Origin: Tyto alba
Lineage: Eukaryota > Chordata > Aves > Strigiformes > Tytonidae
Assembly (NCBI RefSeq): GCF_018691265.1
Contig: NW_024881313.1
Coordinates: forward strand, 38,495,518 to 38,559,517
Direction of reading: 5' to 3'
Length of the DNA stretch: 64,000 bases
A program made the position numbers and the translations under genes. Below the pieces are notes generated by a model. The model worked only from the letters and a program-made list of their open reading frames with translations. It made no database searches and had not been told where the DNA came from. Each line of letters begins with the position of its first letter. Position 1 is the first letter of the stretch. This document shows, in pieces, positions 12,693-23,895 of the stretch.

Positions 12693-13117
12693 CTTGAAAG
12701 GGGGGGGAACGATGCAAAGATTAGAAACAGGCAAAGCAAAAACAGAAAATTGAGGAATGTTTTAAAGTACTGATAACACCATCCATGAAGTTCATGTACT
12801 GTTCTGGCTGCATTTACCTAAGGAGAGCTGCCAGGGGTGAAGAGGTCTAGGTCTAAGCCAGAAAAAGCAGAAGGAGGAGGGAGAGGTGTTTACCATCGGG
12901 AAAAATTTCAGTTCTACAGGAGCTGCATTTCTCTCCCCACATCCTAGACTTCTTTTCACAGAAAATTCCCAGCTAACTTAATTTCTGAAGTTCATAAGGA
13001 TTTTCAGCCCCAAACTAAAAACATGGAACAGGATAAAAGCACTCGAAGAATACGCACCTGCAGACCTGAGGCTGCACCATTTTAAAAACAACCTGAGGAG
13101 ACACAGCCAAGGATCAA

Positions 13118-13542
13118 TTACAGAATAATTAAGGCTGAAGGGACCTCTGGAAGTCTTCCACGGATGGATATTCCTCTGCCACTCTGGGTCCTGCTTCCAG
13201 TGTCTGACCACCCCTTCTCTATGAAAGCTTGTTTTTTTTTTTTTTTTCCTACTATGAATTTCTCTTGCTGTAGCTTGCGAATGTTGTCTCTCATCTGTTT
13301 GTTGAGAATCACAGGGAAAGTCTGTCTCTCTCTCCTCTGTAAACCCCCATTAGGAAGATGCAGACAGCAACGAGGTCTTCCCTCAACCTTCTGAACCTTC
13401 TGAACAAAGTTAAACAAGCCCAGATGCCCCCTTGTTTCTTTATACTTCATGTGGTCCAGCCCCCTGACAAACCTGGTGACCTCTGCTGCCCTTGATCCAC
13501 TACCTCAATGTCTGTCTTGTACCAGAGGTCTCCAAAAACTGA
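13118..13542 (-). mobile_element. CR1 LINE fragment
   Basis: Plus-strand reading starts with AGGGACCTCTGG and later contains CCCCCTGACAAACCTGGTGACC and CACTACCTCAATGTCTGTCTTG-like CR1 text, so the element is in minus orientation (same as OBSCN). Interrupted by a 16-T run near 13235. It ends about 40 bp from the Ig 38 donor. Confidence 0.85.
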
Positions 13543-13585
13543 CATGCATGCCTCTCACCACTGCTGAGCAAAGAGGAAATCATAC

Positions 13586-13852
13586 CTTTAACCTCTAGCC
13601 TGGCAGTGGTCTTCCCACCAGCTGCGTGGCAGCTATATTCCCCTGAGTCTGCACGGTTCAAATCGTGAATGACCAGAGTGTGCACGTTCCCCTCCTGCTT
13701 GATGCTGCACTTCTGGCTGGAGCGGATCACTGACGTGCCTTTCTTCCACTCCACAGGGACATCAGGCTTGGACACCTCACAGGACAAGTGAGCCGTGCCA
13801 CCCTCTTGTAGCTCCAGGCTGTGGAGCGCCTTTACAAAGGTGACCGGAGCAG
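13586..13852 (-). CDS. OBSCN: OBSCN Ig domain 38 (unit 2, position B)
   Basis: 267 bp, 89 residues. Begins APVTFVKALHSLELQEGG; LSCEVSKPDVPVEWKKGT and GEYSCHAAGGKTTA. SQKCSIKQEG has Cys in place of the usual Tyr of the D strand. Acceptor ccacag, donor gtatga. A CR1 LINE ends about 40 bp past the donor. Confidence 0.93.
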
Positions 13853-14372
13853 CTGTGGGGAAGAGGGTATTAACACTAATCCAGCATTGCCCCCAGATCG
13901 AAACGTGGTGCCTGTAGTCACATTGTGCACCAGGTCAAAGAGGAACAAATAAGATAAGGTATTGACATGACCCGTCTCTCAAAATCAATCTGTATAACTT
14001 AGTGGAAAGGTTTGTCGGCGATTTCAGACCTTTTTCAAGTAAATATGATCTAAAAATATCATAAGTAGGAGATTAATTGAGAGCATATTCTCGACATTCT
14101 TCAGCATTGATTCTGACATATCTTAGCTGCTTGTTTCAGGATAAGTTGGATAGTCTTCAAAGGGTGTTTGCTTCACTCCATGGACTATAAAAAGGACTGA
14201 AATGAGTAGCTCACATGTACATATGTAACTCTTAGATGCTTAAATTGCATTAGCAGAATCTCCCAAAATTTCCATGGACCCGCCCTCCGAAATACACCTC
14301 TCCAGAAGCTAAGTCAATGTTGACAGTGCTTACCAGTACCTCCTCAATCCCTCTTCCTAGGAGGTTGCTCAC

Positions 14373-14642
14373 CTTGGACCGTTAGCTGTGCCGTTGAGGC
14401 ATGCTGCCCAACTTTGAAACTGATGGCCCCACAGTCTTCCAGTGTCACTTTCCTCAGGATCAAAGTGTGACACGTCCCTTGGACTCTGATCTCATTCATT
14501 TCATTGGATTGAAGGGGAACGTCCCCCAGGAACCACTGGGCATCCTGAGTTGTTTCCTGGGATAGCCTGCATTCAAACACGGCGTCTTCTCCTTCATACG
14601 AAGTGACATCCTTCAGTGTCTCCACTATGGCTGCTGCTGGTT
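14373..14642 (-). CDS. OBSCN: OBSCN Ig domain 37 (unit 2, position A, no F-strand Cys)
   Basis: 270 bp, 90 residues. Begins PAAAIVETLKDVTSYEGE; FECRLSQETTQDAQWFLG; LQSNEMNEI; the E-F region reads LEDCGAISFKVGQHASTA. A Cys sits where DSG or DAG is usual (EDCG), and the F-strand Cys is missing. I chose acceptor ccataag over two nearby AGs because it restores the EP start seen in domain 34. Donor gtgagc. Confidence 0.91.
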
Positions 14643-15215
14643 CTTATGGAAAGGTCAACAGAGTTTGATATCTACTTTCAAGTGAGACTTCCTGGGTTAA
14701 ACATTTCATTAAGATCCTTCTTGAAAGTATTATGTTATTTGAAACTACAAAGTACTAAGCACTACATGCATGGAAATGTAGGTACATGGGCATGTAACAA
14801 TATGTTACATTCTTACAGAGGCATAAGGTATGTATGTGGATATTTATGTATAATGTATGCATATACATTATGCACATAAACATGATAGTCTATAAAGTAT
14901 GTATGTTATACTGTATTGGGTGTATAATAAATATATAATCCGTAATTATAATGCAATCTAAGTATTGTGAAAACACTGTCAACAGATTTTAATGGGTGAC
15001 ATTAACATTAAACCACAGAACCATTGCCTAAAGATGCATTTCTGAATCCCTAGATATAACTGACCCATTTCTTATCCCTCTGAAATCACTCTCATCTCTG
15101 AAATCCCCATGATTCAGTTTGGGCACAGGAAAATGTCTAATTGCCAAATTACTTCATCCTGTGCCCCTGTGACAGTAGTGACCTCTGTTCAGCTTTTCCC
15201 CACACAAAGCCTCAC

Positions 15216-15482
15216 CTTTCACAAACAAGACTGCAGTGGTTTGCTGGTTCCCTGTGTCACACATGTATTCCCCAGCATCAGCTTCACTCAGGTTGCGAAT
15301 CGTCAGCTCAGCCACGGATCCAGATTGTTGCATCTTGTATTTGTCACTTGGTCGCAGCAATGTCCCGGCCTTCTTCCACTGCACAGCGGCATTCGTTTTT
15401 GAGATTTCGCAGCTCAAAGTGATGGTGCCGCCTTCTTCAGCTTCCTGGTTCCGGAGTGGTTGTGTGAAGATTACTGGTAAAT
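15216..15482 (-). CDS. OBSCN: OBSCN Ig domain 36 (unit 1, position D)
   Basis: 267 bp, 89 residues. Begins LPVIFTQPLRNQEAEEGG; LSCEISKTNAAVQWKKAG and GEYMCDTGNQQTTA. CEISK, RPSDKYKM and GSVAELTI match domain 40. Acceptor gtttag, donor gtgagg. Confidence 0.93.
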
Positions 15483-16507
15483 CTAAACCAAGATAAATCA
15501 GAGGAAAACTATTATGTTTCATTGCTGTTCGTGATACCAAGTGTTGTGTTTAATGAAACTGTGGTGTCATTCCAAATTTAGTTCAAACTCAATTCAAAAA
15601 TTACTTTAAAACCCAAACAAGAAATGACAGAAAGTACTGGAATTCCAGGAGGACTAAGCACTCTGCACTCCCTAAGAGTCACTGGGCACTTTGCACACCA
15701 AGCACCCCAGGGAACGTGCTCCTTTTTACACAGGAGCAGTCAGGGGTATGGACGCTTGAGTTACTAAGTGCATGTATCTCCAAACGAGTACCGAAGCCAC
15801 AACTCAAAGCCGATGTGCGATATCTGAGGTGTTGGGTGTATGGGAGGACACATGGAGAAACATCATTGTATAATGCCCCTCATTTGAAAACTGGACCCAG
15901 AAGAGAGTTGAACACTGGAAATCTCTGCACTGATGTGTATCACTGATGGGTCAAGATGGAGTTTTGATGGGTTGATTTACAATGCACCACATGTAGAAGT
16001 TTAGTTCTTCAAGTCCAGTTCCCTGGAAGAACCTTCGTGGCTCCACAGTTATGGCTGATTTGGAATTTGCAAGGGAAAGTTCCATTTGCAATGGGATTCC
16101 AAAAATCAGAGTGAATTCACCAGAACCAGATGGCAGATGTGTATAAGAGGAGATAGATCTGAAAGTTCTTGCAGGTGATGTAGGAATGGATAGTTTATTT
16201 TGTGGGTCAGCTGGAGACTGGCTGTGGTCAATGAATGATTTTGTACAGCTGCATTTGCAGTGAAGGCATCCCATTGGGCAGCTAAGTTCTGCACCCTGAG
16301 GGCTCTTAGCAGCCAGCAAAGAAATAAGGAGGAGAGAGAAATAAAGCCTTTGTGAAGACCTGCCCTGTCAGACTGGGTCGCTGTTGATTCAGAAATCGTC
16401 ATCACAAAAAAGGACCAGACTCTGCCACAATGTCCCTCAATCTTACATATGGAACATCTAAACTAACCTAGAGCTCCCTAACAGGTGAAGTGAAAACTTT
16501 TTGCCAC

Positions 16508-16760
16508 CTTTCACTACCAAGGATGTCATAGCTTGTTCATTGCCAGAATCACAGAAGTAGTCTCCAGAATCCTTCATCTGTAGGTCATGGATGAGTAGCT
16601 CCACAGCAGACCTCATCTGCTTTATCTCATACTCGTTGCTGGCTTGGAGCAAGGCTGATCCTTTTCTCCACTTCATCGGTGTAACATGTTTGGAGAGTTT
16701 GGCATGAAGGGTGACCATAGAGCTTTCCTCGCTTCCTGGTTTTGGAGCTTTTTTTCATGT
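16508..16760 (-). pseudogene. Decayed OBSCN Ig exon (unit 1, position C)
   Basis: Its 3' half still reads as an Ig: MKWRKG, VELLIHDLQMKDSGDYF, CDSGNEQ, LVVKG, close to domain 39. But the B-strand Cys is Ala (LHAKLSK); a one-base loss relative to paralogues lies near 16730 (between NQEA and EESS); the A strand is eroded; and the block from the best acceptor to the donor is 253 bp, which breaks frame. Read in the expected phase from that acceptor it meets TGA at 16627-16629. The donor is gtggca, poorer than its neighbours. A sequence error cannot explain all of these together. Confidence 0.8.
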
Positions 16761-17453
16761 CTGGGACCACACGTAGAGACACAAACAGACAGCCACCATC
16801 TGAGGATCTGCTTACAATATAGATACTCTGGTATCACTGAATCCTGGAGTTAGTGTGAAAGCAGACAGGTGCGTGCCCTTCATGGGAGAACCATCAAGGG
16901 ATATTTCAAAAGGTGTCATCTCACAAGAACGTCCTGGCTCCTCTTTATTTTTGCTGATCTCGTATCTCAGAAAAAAAAATCAACTTGATATTATATTTGT
17001 ACCAAAATAGATTTTTAAAAATTTATATATTGGCACATTACACCTATGTTTAAGACCCTAGTCACCAGAAGTATTTAGGTGTCTTGCTCATCAGCTGGAG
17101 CTGAGGGCCCAAGTAAGTCTTGAGCACCGTTTTCCCAGGTGGAAATATAGCCCATAGGATGGTTAAGCATTAGAAATGGTCTCATTCTAATTTTAGTTGC
17201 AGACTTGGTTTTCTGAGTGACCAGAAAGAGGCCCTTGGGTCTAGGATTGTGGAAGTTGTTACTGTGCTTGGGTCCCTCCATGTTCATTGCTCAGGACACC
17301 ACAGGACTTCACTTCTGAAAACAAAAGGACTCACTGTTTTTTGCCAGCAAAGTACATCTGAAGTAAAGGACAGTAGATAATACTCTTTTGCTACTCCTAA
17401 GCTAAGGAGGTGGAACAAGTTTCTTGTCTGAAAAACAAAACAAAACTACGTAC

Positions 17454-17720
17454 CTTTAACAGTTAAAGTGGCTGTTGTTTGTTCGTTTCCATTATCACAA
17501 GTGTATTTGCCAGAGTCCTCTGGTTTTAAGTGATAAATCTTTAAAGTATGGATTGTTCCCTCCTGCCTGATTTCATACTTGGAGCTTGGGGAAATCACTT
17601 GAGCACCCTTCTTCCACTCCACCGCAGCGTCAGGCTGGGAGACCTCGCAGCGGAGAATGGCTGTTTCTTCTTCCTGCAGTTCTGTGTTCTGTAATTTCTC
17701 CTTAAAGACTGGAGGTGGCA
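17454..17720 (-). CDS. OBSCN: OBSCN Ig domain 35 (unit 1, position B)
   Basis: 267 bp, 89 residues. Begins PPPVFKEKLQNTELQEEE; LRCEVSQPDAAVEWKKGA and GKYTCDNGNEQTTA. IRQEGTIHTLKI and CEVS match domain 38 (IKQEGNVHTLVI, CEVS), its counterpart in the second unit. Acceptor tttcag, donor gtacgt. Confidence 0.93.
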
Positions 17721-18053
17721 CTGAAATTACAAACACAGAAAAGGCATTTACCGTCACCTTTATCTTGTTTCCCTGCAGTGTTAAAGCTACTGCTGAACTG
17801 TGAAGTATTAAAAAAAGACCATAACTTCTGTGTTTAACTTCTGAGTTAAATCAAGTGAATGGATCTTGGATGAAACCCACTCACAAATATTTGTTGAAGT
17901 TACTGAAGTACTAATAAAAAGATTTACAGATGTTTTAATTGGTTCAGGTGGGACGGGGACTTTGACCAGACCAACAGCTTCAGAGGGGGAAGGAGAAGGA
18001 TGTTTGACTGAGAATTTTTTTCAAAACAGTTTAGAGAAAGAATACCAAAGAAG

Positions 18054-18090
18054 AAAAAAAAAAAAAAAAAAAAAAAGAAAAAAATAAAAA
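18054..18090. repeat. Poly-A tract
   Basis: Twenty-three As (18054-18076), one G, then further A-rich sequence to about 18090 on the plus strand, inside the intron between Ig 34 and Ig 35. Confidence 0.85.
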
Positions 18091-18382
18091 GGAAACAGTG
18101 AAAATTAGAGATCTGTCAATCCACCTACTGGAGCTACCTCAGTAATTTCTCTAGAAACCAGTTAGTTTCTGGATGCCGGTGACATATCCGCTGTCTATCA
18201 ATAGTGATGACAGTGTATGAGACCATGTTAGTACCTCATGTATGCTCTGAAGCAAAAGCACACTACTAGCATGAGCTAAACAAGGGGCGAATGATGGCCA
18301 TGATGGCCTTGAATTCACTATTAGCATAAGCAAAATGCCACCTCACCAATCCTGCTCATTTCCCACATCAGAGAGCCCTTAC

Positions 18383-18655
18383 CTCTTACTGTGAGCTCTG
18401 CTGTCGTCATGTGGGGTCCCACTCGGAAAGTGATGGTGCCAATGTCCTGCTCAGTCACCTTCTTTAATGTCAGGGTGTGAATTTTTCCTTTTTCCACCGA
18501 GATCTCGTTCATTTCATTATTTTGCAGAGCAACATCCTGTAGCTTCCATTCAACGTCCCTTGCGTTTTCATGAGAGACCTGGCACTGAAATGTGACATCG
18601 TCCCCTTCCAACACCACCATGTCCTTTAGGCCACTCACAATGGTCACATCAGGCT
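18383..18655 (-). CDS. OBSCN: OBSCN Ig domain 34 (super-repeat unit 1, position A, no F-strand Cys)
   Basis: 273 bp, 91 residues. Begins PDVTIVSGLKDMVVLEGD; FQCQVSHENARDVEWKLQ; LQNNEMNEI; F strand GTITFRVGPHMTTA without Cys. Acceptor ttgcag, donor gtaagg. NEMNEI is shared with domain 37, and IVSGLK with domain 41. A CR1 fragment begins about 57 bp upstream of the acceptor. Confidence 0.93.
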
Positions 18656-18711
18656 CTGCAAACAAAACAGTCCATCAGTAGTCAAGCCATGAAAGGGAAA
18701 AACATGGATCA

Positions 18712-18910
18712 AATCATAGAATCATCAAATAATATAGACTGGAAGGGACTTTTGGAGGTCATTTGGTCCAACCACTGCGCAAAGCAGGACTAGCTTACAG
18801 AAGGTTGCTCAACATTTTGTCCAGCTGAGCTTTCAGTACCTCCGAGGATGGAGATATCACAACTTCTCCAATCACATTTCAAACACTGCTGGTTCATCAC
18901 CACTTTCAGT
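18712..18910 (-). mobile_element. CR1 LINE 3' end fragment
   Basis: Plus strand shows ATCATAGAATCATC, then CTGGAAGGGACTTTTGGAGG and GGTCCAACCA, the reverse complement of a CR1 3' end. It sits just upstream of the Ig 34 acceptor in transcript sense. Confidence 0.85.
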
Positions 18911-19849
18911 GTACTTGGTAACATGGCCAATATTTTTCAGTTAGTGGTTTTAGTCCTTGCTCTTTCTCAGAGATACATAAAATATTGATTTTTTTTTTTT
19001 TAAATTACATGTTTGACACTGTAATTGTGTGAATAAAGTGTGAACGCTAACTACCAAATTCAGAATTTTGAAACTTATTGCTTTTGCACTTAGATATCTT
19101 CACAGAATGACATTAAAATCTTCTTTTTGCAAACAAAATTGCATGTACTCTGTGCTGGCACACCAAACTGTCTGGGGAACTGGTTGGCTCTGTGCTCATA
19201 GTACGATTTACTGGATTAATGTTAGCACAAGGCATTTATGTTTCAGTTTGCTTCAGTCCTGCTTCTAACACAGCTGGGGACCTGCAGGTCTGTGCAAAGA
19301 TCATACAGACAGCGTGCAACAGGCAAAAGCTGTGTGTACCCCGAATCTGCTGGGGAATACCTAAAGAGAAGCAGCACAATCTTTATCTGAGCAAACACAG
19401 TACATATTCGTACATCTGAGGTCACCATCTGCATGAAAAATGGTGCAGCTGGGCATAATGTACAGAGTATCTATAATATTGAGTAGCCTGTAGAGATGCT
19501 AGTGGTGATTGTTCCACACTAGTGATCCAACCTGAAAGCAAGCTCTGTCTGTAATGACATTAAGGCCAGATGCAGCTGCCATGTGACTGGGAGCTGGGGA
19601 TGGACCATCTGTTCACCCACATGCGTATGATGTCAAGCAAATATTTCAAGCCATGAGTCAAAAATTACAGCTGACTTATCCTTTCCTGGCCACAGAGTGA
19701 ATCTTTGCTTCAGTGCATTCATTGACAATAAGATTTTTTTTATTACACCCTTCCTATGCCCTGTGTTTATCACAATAGTTTAATCACAAAAATAATGATT
19801 AATTGCAAAATCTTCCTAGAGTGAAAATCCCCATGCCCCAGTGAATGGG

Positions 19850-19855
19850 TCTTGC
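19850..19855 (-). promoter_or_regulatory. GC splice donor of Ig 33
   Basis: Transcript sense reads AAAG followed by gcaaga. It is the only non-GT donor among the junctions placed here; AG|GCAAG is the known favourable context for GC-AG introns. Confidence 0.8.
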
Positions 19856-20122
19856 CTTTCACGGTCAGTTGTGCAGAGCTTGTGTCATCTCCAGCCTTGC
19901 AGGAATACTCTCCAGCATCACTAGGCTCCAGGCAGTGAACATGCAGCTCGCGGAAGGTGCCGTCCTGCCGCATTTCGTACTTGGAGCTTGAATGAAGGAC
20001 AACTCCATCTTTCCTCCACTCCACTTCTGCTTTGCTAATGGAAATCTCACAGCGCAGTCTGGCTGTTCCTCCCGCTTCCACTTCTTCATTCTTCAGCTGC
20101 TGCTTCAGCCGGGGTTTGATGG
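19856..20122 (-). CDS. OBSCN: OBSCN Ig domain 33, with a GC splice donor
   Basis: 267 bp, 89 residues. Begins IKPRLKQQLKNEEVEAGG; LRCEISISKAEVEWRKDG and GEYSCKAGDDTSSA. CEIS with SSSKYEM places it with domains 36 and 40, the fourth members of the super-repeat. The exon ends AAAG followed by gcaaga rather than gt; this is the only GC donor in the window and fits the GC-AG consensus. The reading frame and 89-residue length support this boundary. Confidence 0.9.
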
Positions 20123-20252
20123 CTGCAGAATGAAAAACAATTAATACACAATCTGTTAACTTGAATGCCAGGTCTGCACAACTCAGCACAAGGCATCTGG
20201 GGTCTGATGCTGCAGAACAAATTTGAATTAAGAGGTTATACGATATAATAAA

Positions 20253-20285
<33 letters not shown>

Positions 20286-21384
20286 CCTATAAACAGACCT
20301 ATATTCTGTATATCCAGACAAGGAGAAGATCCCAAAGTTTCCCAAATATGTTTGTTTCCCGTAAAGACAAAGGCATCCACATTATATCTTTTACACATCT
20401 GCTCTGGATATTGGAAACGCCAACACAGATAAAGATTTTGGCTAAGCAAAACCTAGTACTTTCTGATTAAAACTAGTGTCAATCTGTGCATTTTTATAGA
20501 AATAATCATGACTTCCAACACTGTAAATGATGTAATGCTTTAAACACATTTCTGATTTCTCTGCTATCTTTTCAAGACCACCACCAACGAGTCTTTCCAC
20601 ATGATGCACAAACAAACGGACTACATGTATTCAAGCAGGACATGGAACAGCTCAGACAACAGCTTGTCACTGATGAAAACGAGAAGGGAATAGCCATCAA
20701 GTGTGTGCGTGTGAGCAGCTGTGAAAACAGGAATCTCGGTGCTTGTGGTTCCTCTGTCTAAACCCTATTGTGATACATGTGAAACAAGCGCAGGGCCCTC
20801 TCACTCATACTTGACCCAGTGGCTGCTTTGTGGGTCGAGTTCAGCCAAGAGGATGTAGTTTGAAAGATTGTGCCTTAGATCAAAGCCACAAGTTCCATCC
20901 AACAGTTTGAGATGACCACAAACATTCCACAACTGGTGATTAATGACAGACATTATTCCTGGTTTGTTTAAACATGGTGTTCTCAGGAGCTTCATGGGAA
21001 GGCATTATAAAAATTGAAAATAGTAAATTTTTAAAATGCTTTTTTAAATGGCTTATGATTTGTTATTGATTTGCCTGAGCCAGCAATGAATGCAAAGCAC
21101 CAAAAATAAAGATCTATTAGAATTTAAAAATCCCAATGATGCAGAGTTTCTTGTTCTTATCATGTCAGAAGAAGGGGTCAATACACTGGACATTGTACTC
21201 TATAGGCTTAAATAACCATTCTACAAATCCTTTCCCACAAGATTAACTTTTCTGTATGTTGTTTTATGACTGGGAACATGATTTCCTTGTTATCTTAACT
21301 TTTGGAGAGATTTATTCACCAGTAAATAAAAAAAATATCATTCACACAATTTCATAAATCCCTTCATTTTGATGTAGTGCTAAC
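20123..21384. other. Intron between Ig 32 and Ig 33
   Basis: Contains a 31-T run at 20255-20285. No exon or mobile element recognised. Confidence 0.55.
20255..20285. repeat. Poly-T tract (31 bases)
   Basis: Unbroken T run on the plus strand (A in transcript sense), about 130 bp upstream of the Ig 33 acceptor. No associated retroelement body was recognised. Confidence 0.9.
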
Positions 21385-21651
21385 CATTCACTCTGAGGAC
21401 TGCTGTGCTCTGCTGGTCTCCCGTATCACATGTGTAATCAGAAGCATCTTCTGGTTCAACATTATGAATCACAAGTTCAGCTGTGCGACCACTTAATTTA
21501 ATTTCATATTTGGTGCATGGGAAGATCTCCATGGTGCCTTTCCTCCACTCTACGGTTGCACTATCCTTTGTCAGCTCACACTGGAATTTCACTGAAGCTC
21601 CTTCTTCTGCCTCCTTGTCCTTCAACTCCTTTTTGAAAAGAACTGGCAGAG
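21385..21651 (-). CDS. OBSCN: OBSCN Ig domain 32
   Basis: 267 bp, 89 residues. Begins LPVLFKKELKDKEAEEGA; FQCELTKDSATVEWRKGT and SDYTCDTGDQQSTA. An extra Cys in FPCTKYEI. DASDY replaces the usual DAGDY. Acceptor tttag, donor gttagc (weak after +2). Confidence 0.92.
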
Positions 21652-22357
21652 CTAAAGGGGAAAAAAAGAAGCAATAGGAGCTTTTATTGAAGCCTGAGTC
21701 AAGTCCTAGTTAACACAGTTTGACACTTTGGAGAACAAGATACTGTGCTTTACAAGTGCTATATTGCTAGGCAGGACCCATGTTTTCTGGTTTGCCTGGA
21801 GCTCCTAGGAAATCTTGCTGCATCAGAAGCAGTCATCTGCACTTATAACATTTATTTCCTTTGTTCCTTGACTCAAATCCTTCCCAGGGTTGAATTCTTT
21901 GAATTAATTTATCTTTCAGTTGATCTAGCAAAGATCTCAAGATTAAGGAAGTTCAGAACTCCATGGACAGCCTTGACAGATCAAGAAAGTTGTTGTCAGT
22001 CTTCTTCCAGGATTTAGAAGAAAATGTTTTTTTTTAAAATACTTAAATCACACATCATGTGAAATGTCCAGATGCTATGTTAAAGCATTGCTCTTTAATT
22101 TCTTCCTAGCCATTATGCTAGAAATATTTCTTCTTAGAACCCAAAACTCAAATGCAGCACTGGAAGAACAAAGTATCGTCCTTTTCCATTCTCATTTAGA
22201 AAAAAAGAAATCCTAGTATATCAGATAAAAAAGGAAAATATTTGTAGGGGAAAAAAAAAAAAATAAAAATAATGTCCTCAAAAGCATTTATAGACAAACT
22301 GTTGCTTTGCATGTTAGATGGAATCGATTGCTTTCGGAGTCAGCTCACACCACCTAC

Positions 22358-22624
22358 CTTTCACATTTAAAGATGCCTTGGTTTCCTGATCCCCAGTATC
22401 GCAGCTGTATTCTCCTGTATCTTCTAATTTGAGATTATGTATTAAGAGCTCTACCAGGCATTTCCTCTGCCTTATTTCATATTTCTGGCTGGGCTGCAGC
22501 CCCACTCCTCCTTTCCTCCACTCCACTGTAGCATTGGGGTTTGACAGCTCACAACAGAATATAGCTGTACTTCCTTCCTCTGATTCCTTATTTTGTAGGG
22601 GTTGCTTAAATGTAACAGGAAGTG
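22358..22624 (-). CDS. OBSCN: OBSCN Ig domain 31
   Basis: 267 bp, 89 residues. Begins LPVTFKQPLQNKESEEGS; FCCELSNPNATVEWRKGG and GEYSCDTGDQETKA. Doubled Cys in the B strand, plus another in RQRKCLVEL. Acceptor ttgcag, donor gtaggt. NAT followed by VEW creates an N-x-T sequon, of doubtful meaning in a cytoplasmic protein. Confidence 0.93.
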
Positions 22625-23628
22625 CTGCAAAATTTGAGAGGGAAACGTTTTAAGAGTGTTTTAGTCTGAAAAGGATCCAATCCTACCATCATTTTTCAGA
22701 AATGGCCTATTCTAATGATTTCATAATCCTTGGGCTGCAACTCACTGTCTTGGTAGCATCTTTCTTGAATCATTATGTGAACCAAGAGGTGAGGACAGAT
22801 GGTGAAGTTAGGAAAGATCTGGTTTAGAGAATGGAATAGTCCATAGAATGGTCTGCCTTGTGATCTGAAGGAGTCAGACTTTCCTACCTAAATGTCTCCA
22901 TGCCATCTAGGGATGCTTTAGTCAAAGATCACTGGGACATGCTCTCTCTTACATGGGCCCTTGTTCCTTAATAAAGGTCTGCAAGTTTGCAGTGTTAAGC
23001 AGAGTATTCCCCCCCAAAAATAAAGATTCTATCAACATACAAAAGGTCAAGTTAGCGTTCAAAACACAAAAGGAAACAGTACAGTAAAAGATGACAATAA
23101 AGTGATAAATGGAAGAGGAAATTCAGAATTCATGCGAGGTCTTGCTCTGGATGATAGAAGGGGTGGATGCAGTTGTGTGTAGTCAAAGTTTACACCTGAG
23201 GTTCAAAGCCTCAAGGAATAATACAGCACATTCACATGTTATAGAAATCCTTTATCTCCTAACTGTTGCATCTCTTATCATTGCAATCAGGCATCCCTTA
23301 TGCCTACTGAAGCAATCAACAACCCAAAATAACCATCAGCCTGACTGACTTATTTTCTGTTATCCATTCCCATATGCAGCCACACTCACTGCACTCAGAA
23401 GACAGGAAGGTTCTTCGTATTTTGACATCATGACAATATTTAATTGCTTTGATGCTGATTAATCACTCCAGATACTGCAAGAAGAATCTTTCTAACTTGT
23501 ACTTGCTCAGTTAGAGTATGTATACTGGAAAGGACTGGCAGCAAAACAAATAAAGGGCTCTAGAGAACACTGAAGGATGCTCCTTTCAACTTCATCTCTA
23601 TTGAGCCAACGGTCAATACTCTGCCTAC
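22625..23628. other. Intron between Ig 30 and Ig 31
   Basis: 1.0 kb with no recognised exon or repeat. Confidence 0.55.
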
Positions 23629-23895
23629 CATGTACGGTTACCACAGCCGTTGTCTGCTGATGTCCAGAGTCACAGGTGTATCTTCCTGAATCGTCCAGTT
23701 TTAGGTCATAAATGACCAATTCAGCAGTGGTACCCTGCTGCTTCATCTCATATTTCAAACCAGGGTAGAGAGTAATATCCCCTTTCTTCCACTCTATGGG
23801 AGCCTTGGGTTTGGTAAGCTCACACCTCAGTGTTGCTGTACCACCTTCTTCTGCCTCGGTATTCTGGAGCTCTTGTTTAAAATGTGCTGGTAGGG
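23629..23895 (-). CDS. OBSCN: OBSCN Ig domain 30
   Basis: 267 bp, 89 residues. Begins [36 protein letters not shown] and [14 protein letters not shown]. The F-G signature changes here from CVCGDQ to CDSGHQ, marking the end of the CVCG class. Acceptor ttgtag, donor gtaggc. Confidence 0.93.

Larger units (their letters stand above)
18656..19855. other. Intron between Ig 33 and Ig 34
   Basis: 1.2 kb GC-AG intron holding the CR1 fragment at 18712-18910. Nothing else recognised. Confidence 0.6.

Noticed and set aside
14816..14940. Short TATGTA/TGCATA-rich stretch resembling a microsatellite or AT-rich hairpin
   Set aside because: Not a regular repeat and no symmetric arms of useful length; ordinary AT-rich intron.
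20255..20285. Poly-T run as the tail of a processed pseudogene or SINE
   Set aside because: No gene-like or SINE-like body and no target duplication recognised beside it.
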